Made by a program: the position numbers and the translations under genes. The notes under the pieces were generated by a model that worked only from the letters and a program-made list of their open reading frames with translations, was not told where the DNA came from and made no database searches. A stretch of 64,000 nucleotides of DNA from Nannocystis sp. (GTDB lineage: Bacteria > Myxococcota_A > Polyangia > Nannocystales > Nannocystaceae), in assembly GCA_016712315.1 (NCBI GenBank), contig JADJRG010000013.1, positions 744,001 through 808,000 of the forward strand, read 5' to 3'. This document shows, piece after piece, positions 51,610-61,327 of the stretch. The first letter of the stretch is position 1; each line of letters begins with the position of its first letter.

Positions 51610-52311
51610 TTAGAACCAAGCTTGGTAGGCGATCGACACGTCGAGGATCAGATCAAAGACCGCCGTCGGCGTCTCCGCTGGCGCCAACTCGATCCGCTTG
51701 CGAGAGAAAATTTTATGGACCGCCGCGCCGATCCGCAGCCCTTGGTCGCGCACGATCGGGATCGCCAGCGCCGCCTCGCCGCGGATCAGCGGGTCATAGC
51801 CGACCGTCTGCTCGTCCTCGCGCGGCGCCGCCGACACCGCGCGCCGCAGGCTCGACACCGCCAGCCCGCCGCCGCCGCCGAGCTCTAAAAAGAGCACCCG
51901 CAGCGGGATCTGCAAGGATGGCCCCAAGGACATGTCCGTATGGTTCAGCAGCACCGGCCGGACCACCGCCACCGGCTCCCCGTCCTCGCCGGCGACCGTG
52001 AACGTGCGGCGATCCGCGAAGCGGTCGTGCCCCGCGTGGAAGCCCAGGCCCAGGCGAGCCCCGCCGATCGCCAGCGCGTGGTAGCGGACGTCGAGCCCGA
52101 AGCCGAAGCCTAGCGGCGGCTGGATCACCGCCGCCCCGTTGCCGATCAGCACCCCCAGCCGCAGCGACGCCGCCACCCCGAGCACCGGCTGACGCGGGTC
52201 ACGCCGCACCACGCTGAGCCCGCGCCCGCCCTCGCCCGCGCCGCCGGTCGGGGCCGCGAGCGCGAGCGCGAGCGTCGAGGCGAGCAACATCGGCATGACG
52301 GCCGCCACCAT
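51610..52311 (-). CDS. Exported beta-barrel-like protein of unknown function
   Basis: 233 residues from ATG 52311; ATG 52296 would start closer to the signal sequence (PMLLASTLALALA). The mature part consists of alternating short amphipathic strands with aromatic and glycine residues (LGFGFGLDVRYHALAIGGA, RLGLGFHAGHDRF) and ends VSIAYQAWF, with the terminal Phe typical of outer-membrane barrels recognised by BAM. I infer a small outer-membrane barrel of about eight strands. No ligand or pore function can be assigned. Next to gpmI on the same strand, 19 nt apart. Confidence 0.7.
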   Translation of the reverse strand: MVAAVMPMLLASTLALALAAPTGGAGEGGRGLSVVRRDPRQPVLGVAASLRLGVLIGNGAAVIQPPLGFGFGLDVRYHALAIGGARLGLGFHAGHDRFADRRTFTVAGEDGEPVAVVRPVLLNHTDMSLGPSLQIPLRVLFLELGGGGGLAVSSLRRAVSAAPREDEQTVGYDPLIRGEAALAIPIVRDQGLRIGAAVHKIFSRKRIELAPAETPTAVFDLILDVSIAYQAWF

Positions 52312-52379
52312 ACCCGGGAATGTGCGGGCGCGCGAACCCGATCCTCCCCCCGCCGCCGCCCACCGCCGCCGGCCCGCGT

Positions 52380-52385
52380 TACCAT
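52380..52385 (+). promoter_or_regulatory. -10 element (TACCAT) before the parvulin lipoprotein
   Basis: Ends 9 nt before ATG 52395 and falls inside the longer ORF from 52320, supporting the shorter start. Confidence 0.4.
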
Positions 52386-52394
52386 CGCCCCCTC

Positions 52395-53219
52395 ATGCCA
52401 CGCGGCCTCAGCCTCCTCGCGCTCTTCTTGCTCACTGCGTGCCCCGGCGGCGAGCCCCCTCCGCCCACCGCTGCGCCTCCGCCCCCACCGGAGGCCGCCA
52501 AGGTCGAGCCGGCGCCCGCACCTGAGCCGACCCCCGCTCCCGGCCCCGCCGCCGATCCCAACGAAGCCTGCGGCCAGCTCCTGCTCGTCGCCTACAAAGG
52601 CGCCGCCGACGCCGATCCTTCCGTCAGCCGCGACAAAGACGCCGCCCTCGCCCGCGCGGGTGAGCTCCACGCGCGCCTCACCGCCGGCGAATCCTTCGAA
52701 GATCTCGCCGCCGCCGAGTCCGATGATCCCCGCACCCGCGCCAAACGAGGCGGCATGGGCACCTTCGTCAAGGACGCCTGGCCCGAGCGTTTTGCGGCGC
52801 TGATGGAGCCGATCTTCGCCCTGCCGATCGTCGGGATCAGCGCCCCGCTCGACGCCCCCTTCGGCTACGCGATCGTCCGCCGCTGCCCGATCGACAAGAT
52901 CCACACCCGCCACGTCTTGATCCGCTACAAGGGCGCCAAGAACGCCGACGCCAAGCTGAGGCGCACCCGCGCCCAAGCGCTCGCGCTCGCCGAGGCCTTG
53001 CGCCTCGAGCTCGCCGAGGGCGCCGCGGATTTTGAGGCGATCGCCCGCGACAAGAGCGAAGACGGCTCCGCTGAGCGCGGCGGCGACCTCGGCCTCGTCG
53101 GCCGCGGCATGTTCGCCCCCGCCTACGAGGCCGCCGCCTTCGCCCTCGCGCCCGGGGCGATCTCCGCCGTCGTCGAGACCGACTTCGGCTTTCACATCAT
53201 CCAGCGCGTCGACGGCTGA
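52395..53219 (+). CDS. Lipoprotein with two parvulin-type peptidyl-prolyl isomerase domains
   Basis: 274 residues from ATG 52395. A lipoprotein signal (LLALFLLTAC) and a Pro-rich spacer lead to two PpiC/parvulin domains. The first has LVAYKGAADADPSVSRDKDA, FEDLAAAESDDP and RGGMGTF; the second has RHVLIRYKGAKNADAKLRRT, FEAIARDKSED, RGGDLGLVGRG and FGFHIIQR. The second keeps the canonical parvulin landmarks, while the first is less complete. It probably catalyses proline isomerisation or chaperones outer-membrane proteins, like PrsA or SurA. It converges with the giant kinase gene 5 bp away. Confidence 0.88.
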   Translation: MPRGLSLLALFLLTACPGGEPPPPTAAPPPPPEAAKVEPAPAPEPTPAPGPAADPNEACGQLLLVAYKGAADADPSVSRDKDAALARAGELHARLTAGESFEDLAAAESDDPRTRAKRGGMGTFVKDAWPERFAALMEPIFALPIVGISAPLDAPFGYAIVRRCPIDKIHTRHVLIRYKGAKNADAKLRRTRAQALALAEALRLELAEGAADFEAIARDKSEDGSAERGGDLGLVGRGMFAPAYEAAAFALAPGAISAVVETDFGFHIIQRVDG

Positions 53220-53224
53220 GGCGC

Positions 53225-56200
53225 TCAGCTCGCCCCGCGGCTCGCTGGGTTCACGGGCAGCAGCACCACGAAGGTCGAGCCGCGCCCCACGGTCGAGCGC
53301 GCCTCGAGCGACCCCCCCATCTGCTCGCAGAGGCGCTGGCAGATGGTCAACCCCAGCCCCACGCCGCCGTAGCGGCGCGTCGAGCTCGGGTCGGCCTGCG
53401 TGAACGGCTCGAAGATCGTCGCGATCTGCGCCTCGCTGATGCCGATCCCCGTGTCTTCCACCTCGAAGCGCAGCGTCGCCGCCTCACGCGCCGCCCGCAG
53501 CGTGATCACCCCGCCCTCCGTGAACTTCGCCGCGTTGCCGAGCAAGTTGAGCAAGATCTGCCGGATCCGCACCGGGTCGCCCAGCATCGTCCCCAGCTCG
53601 CCCGCCCGCTCGCGCGCCAATCGATTACCCCCACGCACGATCTCCGCGGCCGCCAGCGCCTCGATCTCATCGAGCAGCGCGTCGACGACGATCACCTCGC
53701 GCGTGAACTCTGAGGTCCCCGACTCCACCTTCGTCAGGTCCAAGATCTCGCCGATCAGCCCGAGCAAGTGATCGCCCGCCTCGGACACCCGCCGCAGATC
53801 CTCCACCACGGACGTCAACCCCGCCGCCTCCGCGTCCTCGCGCACCAGCTCGGTGTAGCCGAGGATCGCGTTCAGCGGCGTCCGCAGCTCGTGGCTCATG
53901 TTCGCCAGGAAGCGGCTCTTCGCCACGTTCGCCGCCTCCGCCGCCGCCCGCGCCGCGTCCAAGCGGCGGAAGAAGCCCGCGTGCTCGACCGCGATCGCCG
54001 CCTGCACCGCCAAGATCTGCAGCACCTCGAGGCGCTCCGCCGTGAACACCCCCGCCGCCAAATTATTCTCGAGGTAGATCACCCCCACGCGCCGCCCCTG
54101 CACCACCAGCGGCGCGACCAGCAGCGAGCGCAGGCGACGGCGCCGCACGTACGTATCCTCCGCGCTCGCCCTGTCGACCGCCGCGTCCTCGATCGCCAGC
54201 GCCTGGCCGCTCCGCAGCGCCCGCCGGATCACCGCGCCTGGCAGCTCCGACAGCTCCTCCAGCGGCGCCAGCCCCAGGTCTCGCAGCGCGTCGGTGCGCG
54301 TCGAATACTCCGCAAAACCAACCAACCCTGCGCCCTCGCTCAGCAGCAGCGCGCCGCGCTCCGCGCCCGCGTTCTCGACCACGATCCTGATCATCTTGCC
54401 CGCGAGCGCCTCCAGATCGATCTCCGCCGCGAACACTTGCGCGGCCTTCACCACGCTCGCGATGTCGACCATATGATCCGAGCGCGAGCTGCCGCTGCTC
54501 GCCCCGCTGCTGCTCGCCCCCCCCGTCAGCGTCGTCGACACCGCCGCGATCGTCGCCGGCCCGCTCGTCACCCGCTCGCGCCGCTGCCCCAGCTCGCGGA
54601 ACTCGCCGTCGAGCAGCGCCACCTTCGCCTTCGCCCCCCAGCGCATATACGCCCGCCGAGCCCGCAGCAGGTACGCCTGCGCCGCCTCGCTGAGCCCCCG
54701 CGCCAGGTAGTAGCGCCCCGCCCGCTCGCACGCGAGCGCCTCCACGTGCACGTTCCCGTGCTCCCGCGCCGCCGCGATCGCCCGCTCGTACGCCTCGGCC
54801 GTCGCCGCCTCGCCGCTGATCCGCGCCAGCTCCGCGGCCACCAGCGCCTGCAGCGCCGCAAAATTCCCCGGACAGCTCTGCTTCGGCTTCTCCAGCTCGC
54901 GGATCGCCGCCCGCAGCTCCCTCGCCAGTCGGAGCCGCTGATCCCAGCGCAGCTCGCCCGCCGAGGCCGCCAGCGTGATCCCCCGGTACGCGAGGTAGTA
55001 CGAGAGGCTGTGGAAGAGCCGAAACACCGCCTTCACCCCCGGGTCCGCCGCACGGATCCGCGCCCGCGCGACCTCCAGCCGCCCCAGCACCAGGTTCACG
55101 ATCATGCTGTGCGACAGCCACACATAGCGGGACACCGCCGCCACCTCGCCGCCCATCTTCGCCGCGATCTCGGCCTCATCGAAGCCCTCGTACGACAGAT
55201 CCCCCGGCCCGCGGCTCTCGCCGAGCAGCGCCAGCACGAAGCCGCGGTCGAGGCGGCTGTTGTAGATCACCGAGCCGACCTTCGCCTTCTCGAGCAAGGC
55301 CATCGCCGCCGCCGATTCGCTGCGCAGCTCCTCGAGGTTCACCCCCGAAGCCACCGAGTGGCCGGTGAGCGCCATCCAGCAATACGCGGCCATCAGGTTG
55401 GAGCCCAGCTCGAGCCCGCGCCGCACCCCCTCGCGCAGGTCGGCGATGCACTCGCGGAACGGCTGCACCATCGGCTGCACCATCCCGCTGTAGAGAAAAC
55501 ACACCAGCACCTTCACGACCGGTTCGTCGAGGCGGTCGAGCATCTTCAGCGCCGCGCGGCCGTAGCTGCCCATGAGCGGGTAATCGCGGCGAGGCGCGCC
55601 CGCCGCGATCCCGTAGATCACCAGCGACACCGCCGCCGACGCGGAGATCCCGTGGCGCAGCGTCAACGCGATCATCCGCGCCGAGATCACCGTCAGCAGC
55701 TTCGTATCGCCCTCAAAGCACGCGCTCGCCGCCGAGCCGAAGGTCTCGAGCAAGAGCTGATCGCGGCGCGAAGCGATCGCCGGCAGCGCGACCAGATCCT
55801 CTGGGGTCCGCCGCCCGATCGCCCGCTGCGCCTTGATGATCGCGAAGATCATGCCCGCCGTGCTCGCCGTCGTCGGCATCACCTCGCCGAGCAGCGCGCT
55901 CGCCTCTGCCGCGCCCGCGAGCACCAGATCCCGTCGGTGTCGCGCCGTGCGGATCGCCTGGCGCGCCAGGATCACCTCCACCTGATCCTCCGCGCCGCGC
56001 GCCCGCCCGAGCAGCGCCTCGATCATCACCTCCCCCGCCGCCAGATCACCGTCGACGATCTCGCACTCCGCGACCAGCTTCGACGCCTTGAACGCCGCGT
56101 CGTAGTCGCTCGCCCACGGGTCCGGACCCAAACACGCCAAGCACGCCGTACCCAGCCGGATCGCCGCCGCGAAGGCCGCGTTCGCTCGAGCCCGCTGCGC

Positions 56201-58390
56201 CGCCTCATAGCTCAGGATCGCCAGCGAGCGCCGCTCATCCGCGTCGGTGATCGCCGCCCGCGCCAGGCCTAGCTGCTCCGTGATCGCGAAGAGGCGGCGG
56301 TCGTCCTCGAGGAACCCGCCGCGCGCCCGCCAGCGCCGGCCGAGCGCCAGGTGGTGGCCGATCCGCGTCGGCGCGTCCATCGCCTCGTAGATCGCCTCAC
56401 GCACCCGATCGTGCGCGAAGCGCATCACCTCGCCGCCCTCGATCAGCCCCGCCGCCGCCGCGACCGCCAGCCCCGCCGCCAGCGCCTCATCCTCGACCGC
56501 GCCGATCGCCTCGACCGTGAATGAATCGCCCACACACGAGGCCAGCTCTAGCGCCGCGCGGGCGGGCGCGGGCAGCGTACGCAGCCGCTCGACCAGCAGC
56601 CCGGCGACGTTCTCCGTCACCGGGTGGGCCATCGCCGCCGCCAGATCGATCGTCCAAGCCCCGCGCGCCCCGTCGAAGCGGATCACCCCAGCGCGGTCGA
56701 ACGCTCGCAGCACCTCCGCCGCGAAGAAGGCAGAGCCGTGGGTCTTGTCCGCGATCACCTCCGCCAGCGGCAGCGCCTCCGCGCTCGTGATCGCCAGCGT
56801 GTCGGCGATCATCTCCGCGATCGCCGCCGCCGGCAGCGGCCCCAGCGTGATCGTCGTGACCCTGCACCAGCCCGCCAGCGTCCGCAGCCCCTCGGTCAGC
56901 GCCGAACCCTCCGCGACCGCATCGCGACAAGAGCCCACGCAGCAGAACCCCTCGCTGCCGAGCTCGCCGAGCATCGCGATCACCAGCTCGATCGTCGCCC
57001 GATCCGCCTCGTGGATCCCCTCCAAAAAGAGCACCAGCGGCGCCCCTGGCCGCGCCAGCGCCCGCACCAGGCAGAACATCGCCCGGTGCAGCCGGTTGCG
57101 CGCCGCCTCTGGCGTCAAGCTCGGCGCGCTCGGCGGCGGCGAGCGCAGCAGCTCGCCCAGCTCTGGCAGCAGCGGCAGCAGCGCCCCGGCCGTCGCCCCG
57201 AGCGATCGCTCGATCGCCCAGCCCCAGCGCGCCGCCGCCTCTGGCCCCTCCGCGAGCAGCCCGCGCAGCAGCCCTGAGAACGCCGCGCAGATCGACGCAT
57301 AGGGCGCGTCGCGGCCCATCGGATCGCACTTCCCGGCCGCGAAGAGCAGCCGCGACTCGCCCGCGCTGCGCTGCAAGTCGCTCACCAGCGTCGACTTGCC
57401 TGCGCCCGCCGGTCCGCGGATCAGCACCAGCTCGGCCCCGCCCTCGCGCACCCTCGCGATCGCCGCCGCCACCGCCGCCGCCTCGGCGTCGCGGCCGTAG
57501 CGCTTCTTCTCCGAGATCTGCAGCAGCAGCGGCGGGTCGCGCTCGCCCAAGGGCATCTCCGGCGCCTCCTCGCTCGCCAGCGCCGCCGCCAAGCGCCGGA
57601 GATCATGAGCGACCCCGAAGGCGCCGCGGTAGCGCTCCTCCGGCGCCTTCGCGAGCAGCCGAAGGATCAACGCCGACAGCGCCCGCGGGATCGCGGGCTC
57701 CAGCGCCCGCGGCTCTGGCGGCAGCCGGGCGATGTGCGCGTGGATCAGCGCCGCCGGGTCGACCGCGGTGAACGGCGGGTGGCCGACGAAGAGCTCGAAG
57801 AGCGTCACGCCGAGCGAGTACAGGTCGCTGCGGTGGTCGACCCCTCGGCTCATCCGCCCGGTCTGCTCCGGCGAGATATACGCGAGCGTGCCCTGCACCG
57901 CCCCGAGCGCGCCCAGAGACGGCGCCTCGCGCGTCACCTTCGCCGCGATCCCGAAGTCGATGAGCTGCACCTGACCTGCCTGATCGACCAGGATGTTGCG
58001 CGGCTTGATGTCCTTGTGGATCACCCCCTGCGCGTGCACTTGTCCGAGGATCTCCGCCAGCTGCGCCGCGATCTCGAGCCCTCGCCCTGGCGCCAGCCGG
58101 CCCTCCCGCTCGATCATCGCCGCCAGCGTCTCCCCGCCGAAGTCGGAGAGCACCAGGCGCAGCTCGCCCCCCTCCTCACGCAGCTCCAGCGCCCGCACCA
58201 CCCCCCGCAGATCGAGCCCGCGCAGCAGCGCGTACTCGCGTCGCAGCCGGCTCGCCTCGCCCTCGCTGCGGTGATCGGCGTCGAGGCACTTGAGCACCAC
58301 GCGGCGGCCGTCACGTCGATCGGTCGCCCTATACAACGAGTGCACCGCGCCGACGTGCAGCACCTCGTCGATCGTGAAAACCTCGGGCAA
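53225..58390 (-). CDS. Trifunctional Ser/Thr kinase - ATPase - sensor histidine kinase
   Basis: 1721 residues from TTG 58390. Domains in order: Ser/Thr kinase (about 1-270; VVLKCL with the ATP Lys, VIHKDIKPRNIL, DFGIAAK); an AAA/STAND ATPase (Walker A GPAGAGKST near residue 330); a long helical TPR-like region; a GAF domain (about 1310-1470); a histidine kinase (H-box MSHELRTPLN, N-box LLGNAAKFT, G1 DTGIGI, G2 GVGLGL). This architecture is a recognised myxobacterial and cyanobacterial class, combining Ser/Thr and His-Asp signalling in one soluble protein. The kinase lacks a clear glycine-rich loop. TGT-TAGGAT 8 nt upstream supports TTG 58390 over TTG 58408. Confidence 0.92.
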   Translation of the reverse strand: MPEVFTIDEVLHVGAVHSLYRATDRRDGRRVVLKCLDADHRSEGEASRLRREYALLRGLDLRGVVRALELREEGGELRLVLSDFGGETLAAMIEREGRLAPGRGLEIAAQLAEILGQVHAQGVIHKDIKPRNILVDQAGQVQLIDFGIAAKVTREAPSLGALGAVQGTLAYISPEQTGRMSRGVDHRSDLYSLGVTLFELFVGHPPFTAVDPAALIHAHIARLPPEPRALEPAIPRALSALILRLLAKAPEERYRGAFGVAHDLRRLAAALASEEAPEMPLGERDPPLLLQISEKKRYGRDAEAAAVAAAIARVREGGAELVLIRGPAGAGKSTLVSDLQRSAGESRLLFAAGKCDPMGRDAPYASICAAFSGLLRGLLAEGPEAAARWGWAIERSLGATAGALLPLLPELGELLRSPPPSAPSLTPEAARNRLHRAMFCLVRALARPGAPLVLFLEGIHEADRATIELVIAMLGELGSEGFCCVGSCRDAVAEGSALTEGLRTLAGWCRVTTITLGPLPAAAIAEMIADTLAITSAEALPLAEVIADKTHGSAFFAAEVLRAFDRAGVIRFDGARGAWTIDLAAAMAHPVTENVAGLLVERLRTLPAPARAALELASCVGDSFTVEAIGAVEDEALAAGLAVAAAAGLIEGGEVMRFAHDRVREAIYEAMDAPTRIGHHLALGRRWRARGGFLEDDRRLFAITEQLGLARAAITDADERRSLAILSYEAAQRARANAAFAAAIRLGTACLACLGPDPWASDYDAAFKASKLVAECEIVDGDLAAGEVMIEALLGRARGAEDQVEVILARQAIRTARHRRDLVLAGAAEASALLGEVMPTTASTAGMIFAIIKAQRAIGRRTPEDLVALPAIASRRDQLLLETFGSAASACFEGDTKLLTVISARMIALTLRHGISASAAVSLVIYGIAAGAPRRDYPLMGSYGRAALKMLDRLDEPVVKVLVCFLYSGMVQPMVQPFRECIADLREGVRRGLELGSNLMAAYCWMALTGHSVASGVNLEELRSESAAAMALLEKAKVGSVIYNSRLDRGFVLALLGESRGPGDLSYEGFDEAEIAAKMGGEVAAVSRYVWLSHSMIVNLVLGRLEVARARIRAADPGVKAVFRLFHSLSYYLAYRGITLAASAGELRWDQRLRLARELRAAIRELEKPKQSCPGNFAALQALVAAELARISGEAATAEAYERAIAAAREHGNVHVEALACERAGRYYLARGLSEAAQAYLLRARRAYMRWGAKAKVALLDGEFRELGQRRERVTSGPATIAAVSTTLTGGASSSGASSGSSRSDHMVDIASVVKAAQVFAAEIDLEALAGKMIRIVVENAGAERGALLLSEGAGLVGFAEYSTRTDALRDLGLAPLEELSELPGAVIRRALRSGQALAIEDAAVDRASAEDTYVRRRRLRSLLVAPLVVQGRRVGVIYLENNLAAGVFTAERLEVLQILAVQAAIAVEHAGFFRRLDAARAAAEAANVAKSRFLANMSHELRTPLNAILGYTELVREDAEAAGLTSVVEDLRRVSEAGDHLLGLIGEILDLTKVESGTSEFTREVIVVDALLDEIEALAAAEIVRGGNRLARERAGELGTMLGDPVRIRQILLNLLGNAAKFTEGGVITLRAAREAATLRFEVEDTGIGISEAQIATIFEPFTQADPSSTRRYGGVGLGLTICQRLCEQMGGSLEARSTVGRGSTFVVLLPVNPASRGAS

Positions 58391-58398
58391 GGCGGCAC

Positions 58399-58407
58399 AT
58401 CCTAACA
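58399..58407 (-). promoter_or_regulatory. Extended -10 (TGT-TAGGAT) for the giant signalling gene
   Basis: Ends 8 nt before TTG 58390. The contained AGGA could also be read as a weak ribosome site. Confidence 0.4.
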
Positions 58408-58474
58408 AGCCGACAGCGCGCGGATGCGCGCGATTCTGAGCGCCGCCACACCTGTCCTCATCGACAGGCGCCCA

Positions 58475-59167
58475 TCAAAGCGCTCGGCGGCACACGAACA
58501 CGTCGTCGCAGCCGGGCATCGACAGCCGCTCGCGCGCGACCATCGACGCCTCGAGATCCGCGACCGACAGCCGCGACGCCGCCAAGCCCGCCGCCGCCAG
58601 GCGCTCGGCCAGGTCGAGCCCGTAGAGGCGCACGTGGTCCTCCTGCCAATACAACCGAGCGCGCTCGCGTGGGTCCACCACCGCCGGGTCCTCCAGCGTC
58701 GTCGGCCCGCCGATCGGCACCTGGATCACCGCCACCCCGCCTGGCGCCAGCACCCGCGCGATCTCGGCGATCGCCCGCCGATCGTCGGGGATGTGCTCGA
58801 GCACGTGGCTGCACCACACCAGCGAGCAGCTCGCGTCCGCCAACGTTAACGCCGTCAAGTCCATCGCGATCGTCCCTGGCCGATCCAGATCGATCGGCAC
58901 ATAGCGCCTCGAGATCCCCTCCAGCCACCCGCGCAGCGCCGGCTCCGGCGCGACGTGCAGCGTACAGGCCTGCGCCCCCAGCCTCGCCGCCAGCAGCCGA
59001 TACGCGAGCCGGTGCCGCTCCGCCGACGAGCAGCGCGGGCAGCGGGCGTCGCCGCGCCGCTGCGCCCGCCCGTACGCGCTGAAGCGCAGCCCCACCCAGC
59101 CGCAGATCGGGCACGCGCGGCGGTCGGCGCCGATCGCCGCCTTCAGGCGATCGCCCCCCCGCGTCAC
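58475..59167 (-). CDS. SAM-dependent methyltransferase with N-terminal zinc-ribbon-like motif
   Basis: 230 residues from GTG 59167. The first 50 residues carry two Cys pairs, CPICG and CPRCSS, likely a zinc ribbon. After that comes a Methyltransf_11-like fold, with LHVAPEPALRGWL in place of the usual G-rich motif I and a clear SLVWCSHVLEHIPDDRRAIA segment. The C-terminus (QEDHVRLYGLDLAERLAAAG) matches methyltransferases found near glycan genes. It overlaps the ligA stop by GTGA, so translation is coupled, although functional linkage to DNA ligation is doubtful. The substrate is unknown. Confidence 0.8.
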   Translation of the reverse strand: MTRGGDRLKAAIGADRRACPICGWVGLRFSAYGRAQRRGDARCPRCSSAERHRLAYRLLAARLGAQACTLHVAPEPALRGWLEGISRRYVPIDLDRPGTIAMDLTALTLADASCSLVWCSHVLEHIPDDRRAIAEIARVLAPGGVAVIQVPIGGPTTLEDPAVVDPRERARLYWQEDHVRLYGLDLAERLAAAGLAASRLSVADLEASMVARERLSMPGCDDVFVCRRAL

Positions 59168-61230
59168 GCCTCGCCCAGCCCGCCCACCAGCGCCAAGAAG
59201 CCCGCCTCATCGAGCACCACCAGCGGCGCCCCTGCGGCGATCAGCGACTCCGCCTTCTTCTGCTTGCTCGACTTCTTCCCGCCCTCCTCGCCGCCGACCA
59301 CCAAATAATTAAGCGACTTACTCACCCCGCTCGCCGTCTCGCCGCCCAGCTCGCGCACCCGCTCCTGCGCCCGCTCGCGCGAGCACGCGACCAGGCCCCC
59401 GGTGAACAAGAAGCTCTTGCCCGCCAGCTCACCCGAGCGCGGCGCGGGCGGCAGCGCGGCTGCACCTTCGACCAGGCGCACTTCTGCCAGCAGCGCGTCG
59501 ATCAGCGGCGCGCGCTCGCGCAGCCCGTCGACGATCGCGTCCGCGATCGCGTCCTTCACCCCCTTGAGCCCGATCAGGTCGTCGCGGCTCGCCGCGCGGA
59601 TCCGCTCCAGCGTCCCCAGCTCGCGCGCCAGCAGCGTGCCGTTCGATTTTCCCAGGTGCTCGATCCCCAGCGACTGCAAGAACACCGGCAGCGCCAGCTC
59701 GCGGTGCGCCTCCACCTGGTCCACCAGGTTCTGCGCGCTCTTATCGCCCATCCGCTCGAGCCCCGCCAGGTCGCCCGCGCGCAGCTTAAAGAAGTCGGCG
59801 GGCGACGCCAGCAGCCCCGCGTCGACCGCCAGCTCGATCACCTTCGGCCCGAACCCCTGGATATCCACGACCTTCGCGAAGTGCTCGAGCTCGCGCATCC
59901 GCGCCTGCACGCAGCTCTTCGGCGTCGCGCACATCAGCAGCTCCCCGTCGCGCCGCTTCACCCGCGCCGTCGGCCCCCCGCACGCCGGGCACTGCGTCGG
60001 CAGCGGGAACGGGTGCCCGCCTGGGCCCGCCTCGATCACCTGCTCGACCTGCGGGATCACCCCGCCGCGGCGCGTCACCTCGACCCGGCAGCCGCGCGTC
60101 AGCTTCAGCTCCTCGAAGCGGTTCAGGTTGTGCAGGCTCGAGCGGCCGATCATCGCCCCTGACAGCTCGATCGGGTCGAGCAGCGCCACCGGCGTGATCG
60201 TCCCCGTGCGAGACACCGACCAGATCACGTCCAGCAGATCGGTGTGGCCGCTGTCCCCTTGAAATTTGTACGCGATCGCGAAGCGCGGGTGGTGCCCCGT
60301 CAGCCCCAGCCGCGCGTGCTCGCTCGCCAGCGACGCGCGGAACACCACCCCGTCGATCTCATAGTCCAAGGTCGGACGAGCCCGCGCGAAGCGCTCAAAC
60401 CCCGCCTGCAGCTCCCCGTTTTTTACAAATTCGAAGCCGCCCGCGCGGAAGCCCACCGCCGCGAGGAACGCGAACTTCGCCCGCTCGTCCGCCAGCTCCG
60501 GCCCGCTCACGTCGTACGGGAAGAACGACAGGTGGTTCGCGCGGCTCTTCGCCGGGTCCTTCTGCTTGATCGACCCCGCCGTCAAGTTCCGCGGGTTCGA
60601 GTAGTCGCCCTTAAAGCGCGCGAACTCCGAGAGGCGCATATACAGCTCGCCGCGCACCTCCACCTCGTGGCCGCCGCTCGCGATCTTGCTCGGCACGTCC
60701 GGGATCGCCAAGACATTGACCGTGATGTCCTCGCCCTCGCTGCCGGAGCCGCGGGTCGCCGCCATCACCAGCGCGCCGCTGCGGTCGTACCGGAGCGAGC
60801 ACGCCACCCCGTCCATCTTCGGCATCACCACGAACTCGCCCGTGATCTTCGCCGCCCACGCGTTCAGGTCCGTCTCCGAATAACACTTGTCCAGCGACAG
60901 CATCGGCCGCTGGTGGCGCACCGCCGCCCCGAAGCGCTGCGCTGGCGGCAGCAGCAGCGCCTCCTCCGTCGACAAGGTCGGCCCCGCAGCGCGGCTCGCC
61001 CCCAGCTCCTCTAGCACCGCCGCCGCCGGATCCAGCCGACGCAGCCGCTCCACCAGCAGGTCGTAGAGCGTGTCGGGCAGGGTCGCCGCGTCCTCATCCC
61101 AATACTCGCGGTTCGCCCGGCGGATCAGCGCCTCGAGCGAGGCCGCCGAGAGCTTGGTGTACGCGGCTTGGACGGCGGCGGCGTCCATCGCCTCGAGGGT
61201 GTCGCGATCGGGGTCCGTAGGGGCGGTCAT
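59164..61230 (-). CDS. ligA: NAD-dependent DNA ligase
   Basis: 688 residues from ATG 61230. Domain Ia (YTKLSAASLEALIRRANREY) binds NAD+. The adenylation motif is MPKMDG with active-site Lys138, and RGELYM, AYKFQGDSGHT and GTITPVALLDP follow. The OB fold precedes a four-Cys zinc finger (CPACGG with later Cys in LLMCATPKSC), helix-hairpin-helix repeats (VDIQGFGPKVIELAVDAG) and a C-terminal BRCT domain. It seals nicks in replication and repair using NAD+. Several linkers differ from typical LigA, so a second, specialised ligase cannot be excluded. TATCAT lies 10 nt before the start. Confidence 0.93.
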   Translation of the reverse strand: MTAPTDPDRDTLEAMDAAAVQAAYTKLSAASLEALIRRANREYWDEDAATLPDTLYDLLVERLRRLDPAAAVLEELGASRAAGPTLSTEEALLLPPAQRFGAAVRHQRPMLSLDKCYSETDLNAWAAKITGEFVVMPKMDGVACSLRYDRSGALVMAATRGSGSEGEDITVNVLAIPDVPSKIASGGHEVEVRGELYMRLSEFARFKGDYSNPRNLTAGSIKQKDPAKSRANHLSFFPYDVSGPELADERAKFAFLAAVGFRAGGFEFVKNGELQAGFERFARARPTLDYEIDGVVFRASLASEHARLGLTGHHPRFAIAYKFQGDSGHTDLLDVIWSVSRTGTITPVALLDPIELSGAMIGRSSLHNLNRFEELKLTRGCRVEVTRRGGVIPQVEQVIEAGPGGHPFPLPTQCPACGGPTARVKRRDGELLMCATPKSCVQARMRELEHFAKVVDIQGFGPKVIELAVDAGLLASPADFFKLRAGDLAGLERMGDKSAQNLVDQVEAHRELALPVFLQSLGIEHLGKSNGTLLARELGTLERIRAASRDDLIGLKGVKDAIADAIVDGLRERAPLIDALLAEVRLVEGAAALPPAPRSGELAGKSFLFTGGLVACSRERAQERVRELGGETASGVSKSLNYLVVGGEEGGKKSSKQKKAESLIAAGAPLVVLDEAGFLALVGGLGEA

Positions 61231-61240
61231 CGGTTGGCGG

Positions 61241-61246
61241 ATGATA
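61241..61246 (-). promoter_or_regulatory. -10 element (TATCAT) for ligA
   Basis: Ends 10 nt before ATG 61230. Back to back with TACTAT at 61315-61320, giving closely spaced divergent promoters for ligA and the rRNA methyltransferase. Confidence 0.4.
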
Positions 61247-61314
61247 GCGGGCCCTGGGCCGCTCATGGCCGGACGAATCCGCCGCCCCCTCGCGCGAGAA
61301 CGAGCCAGGCCCGC

Positions 61315-61320
61315 TACTAT
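61315..61320 (+). promoter_or_regulatory. -10 element (TACTAT) for the RlmI-like gene
   Basis: Ends 7 nt before GTG 61328 and supports that start over upstream in-frame ATGs. Confidence 0.45.
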
Positions 61321-61327
61321 CCCGCCC

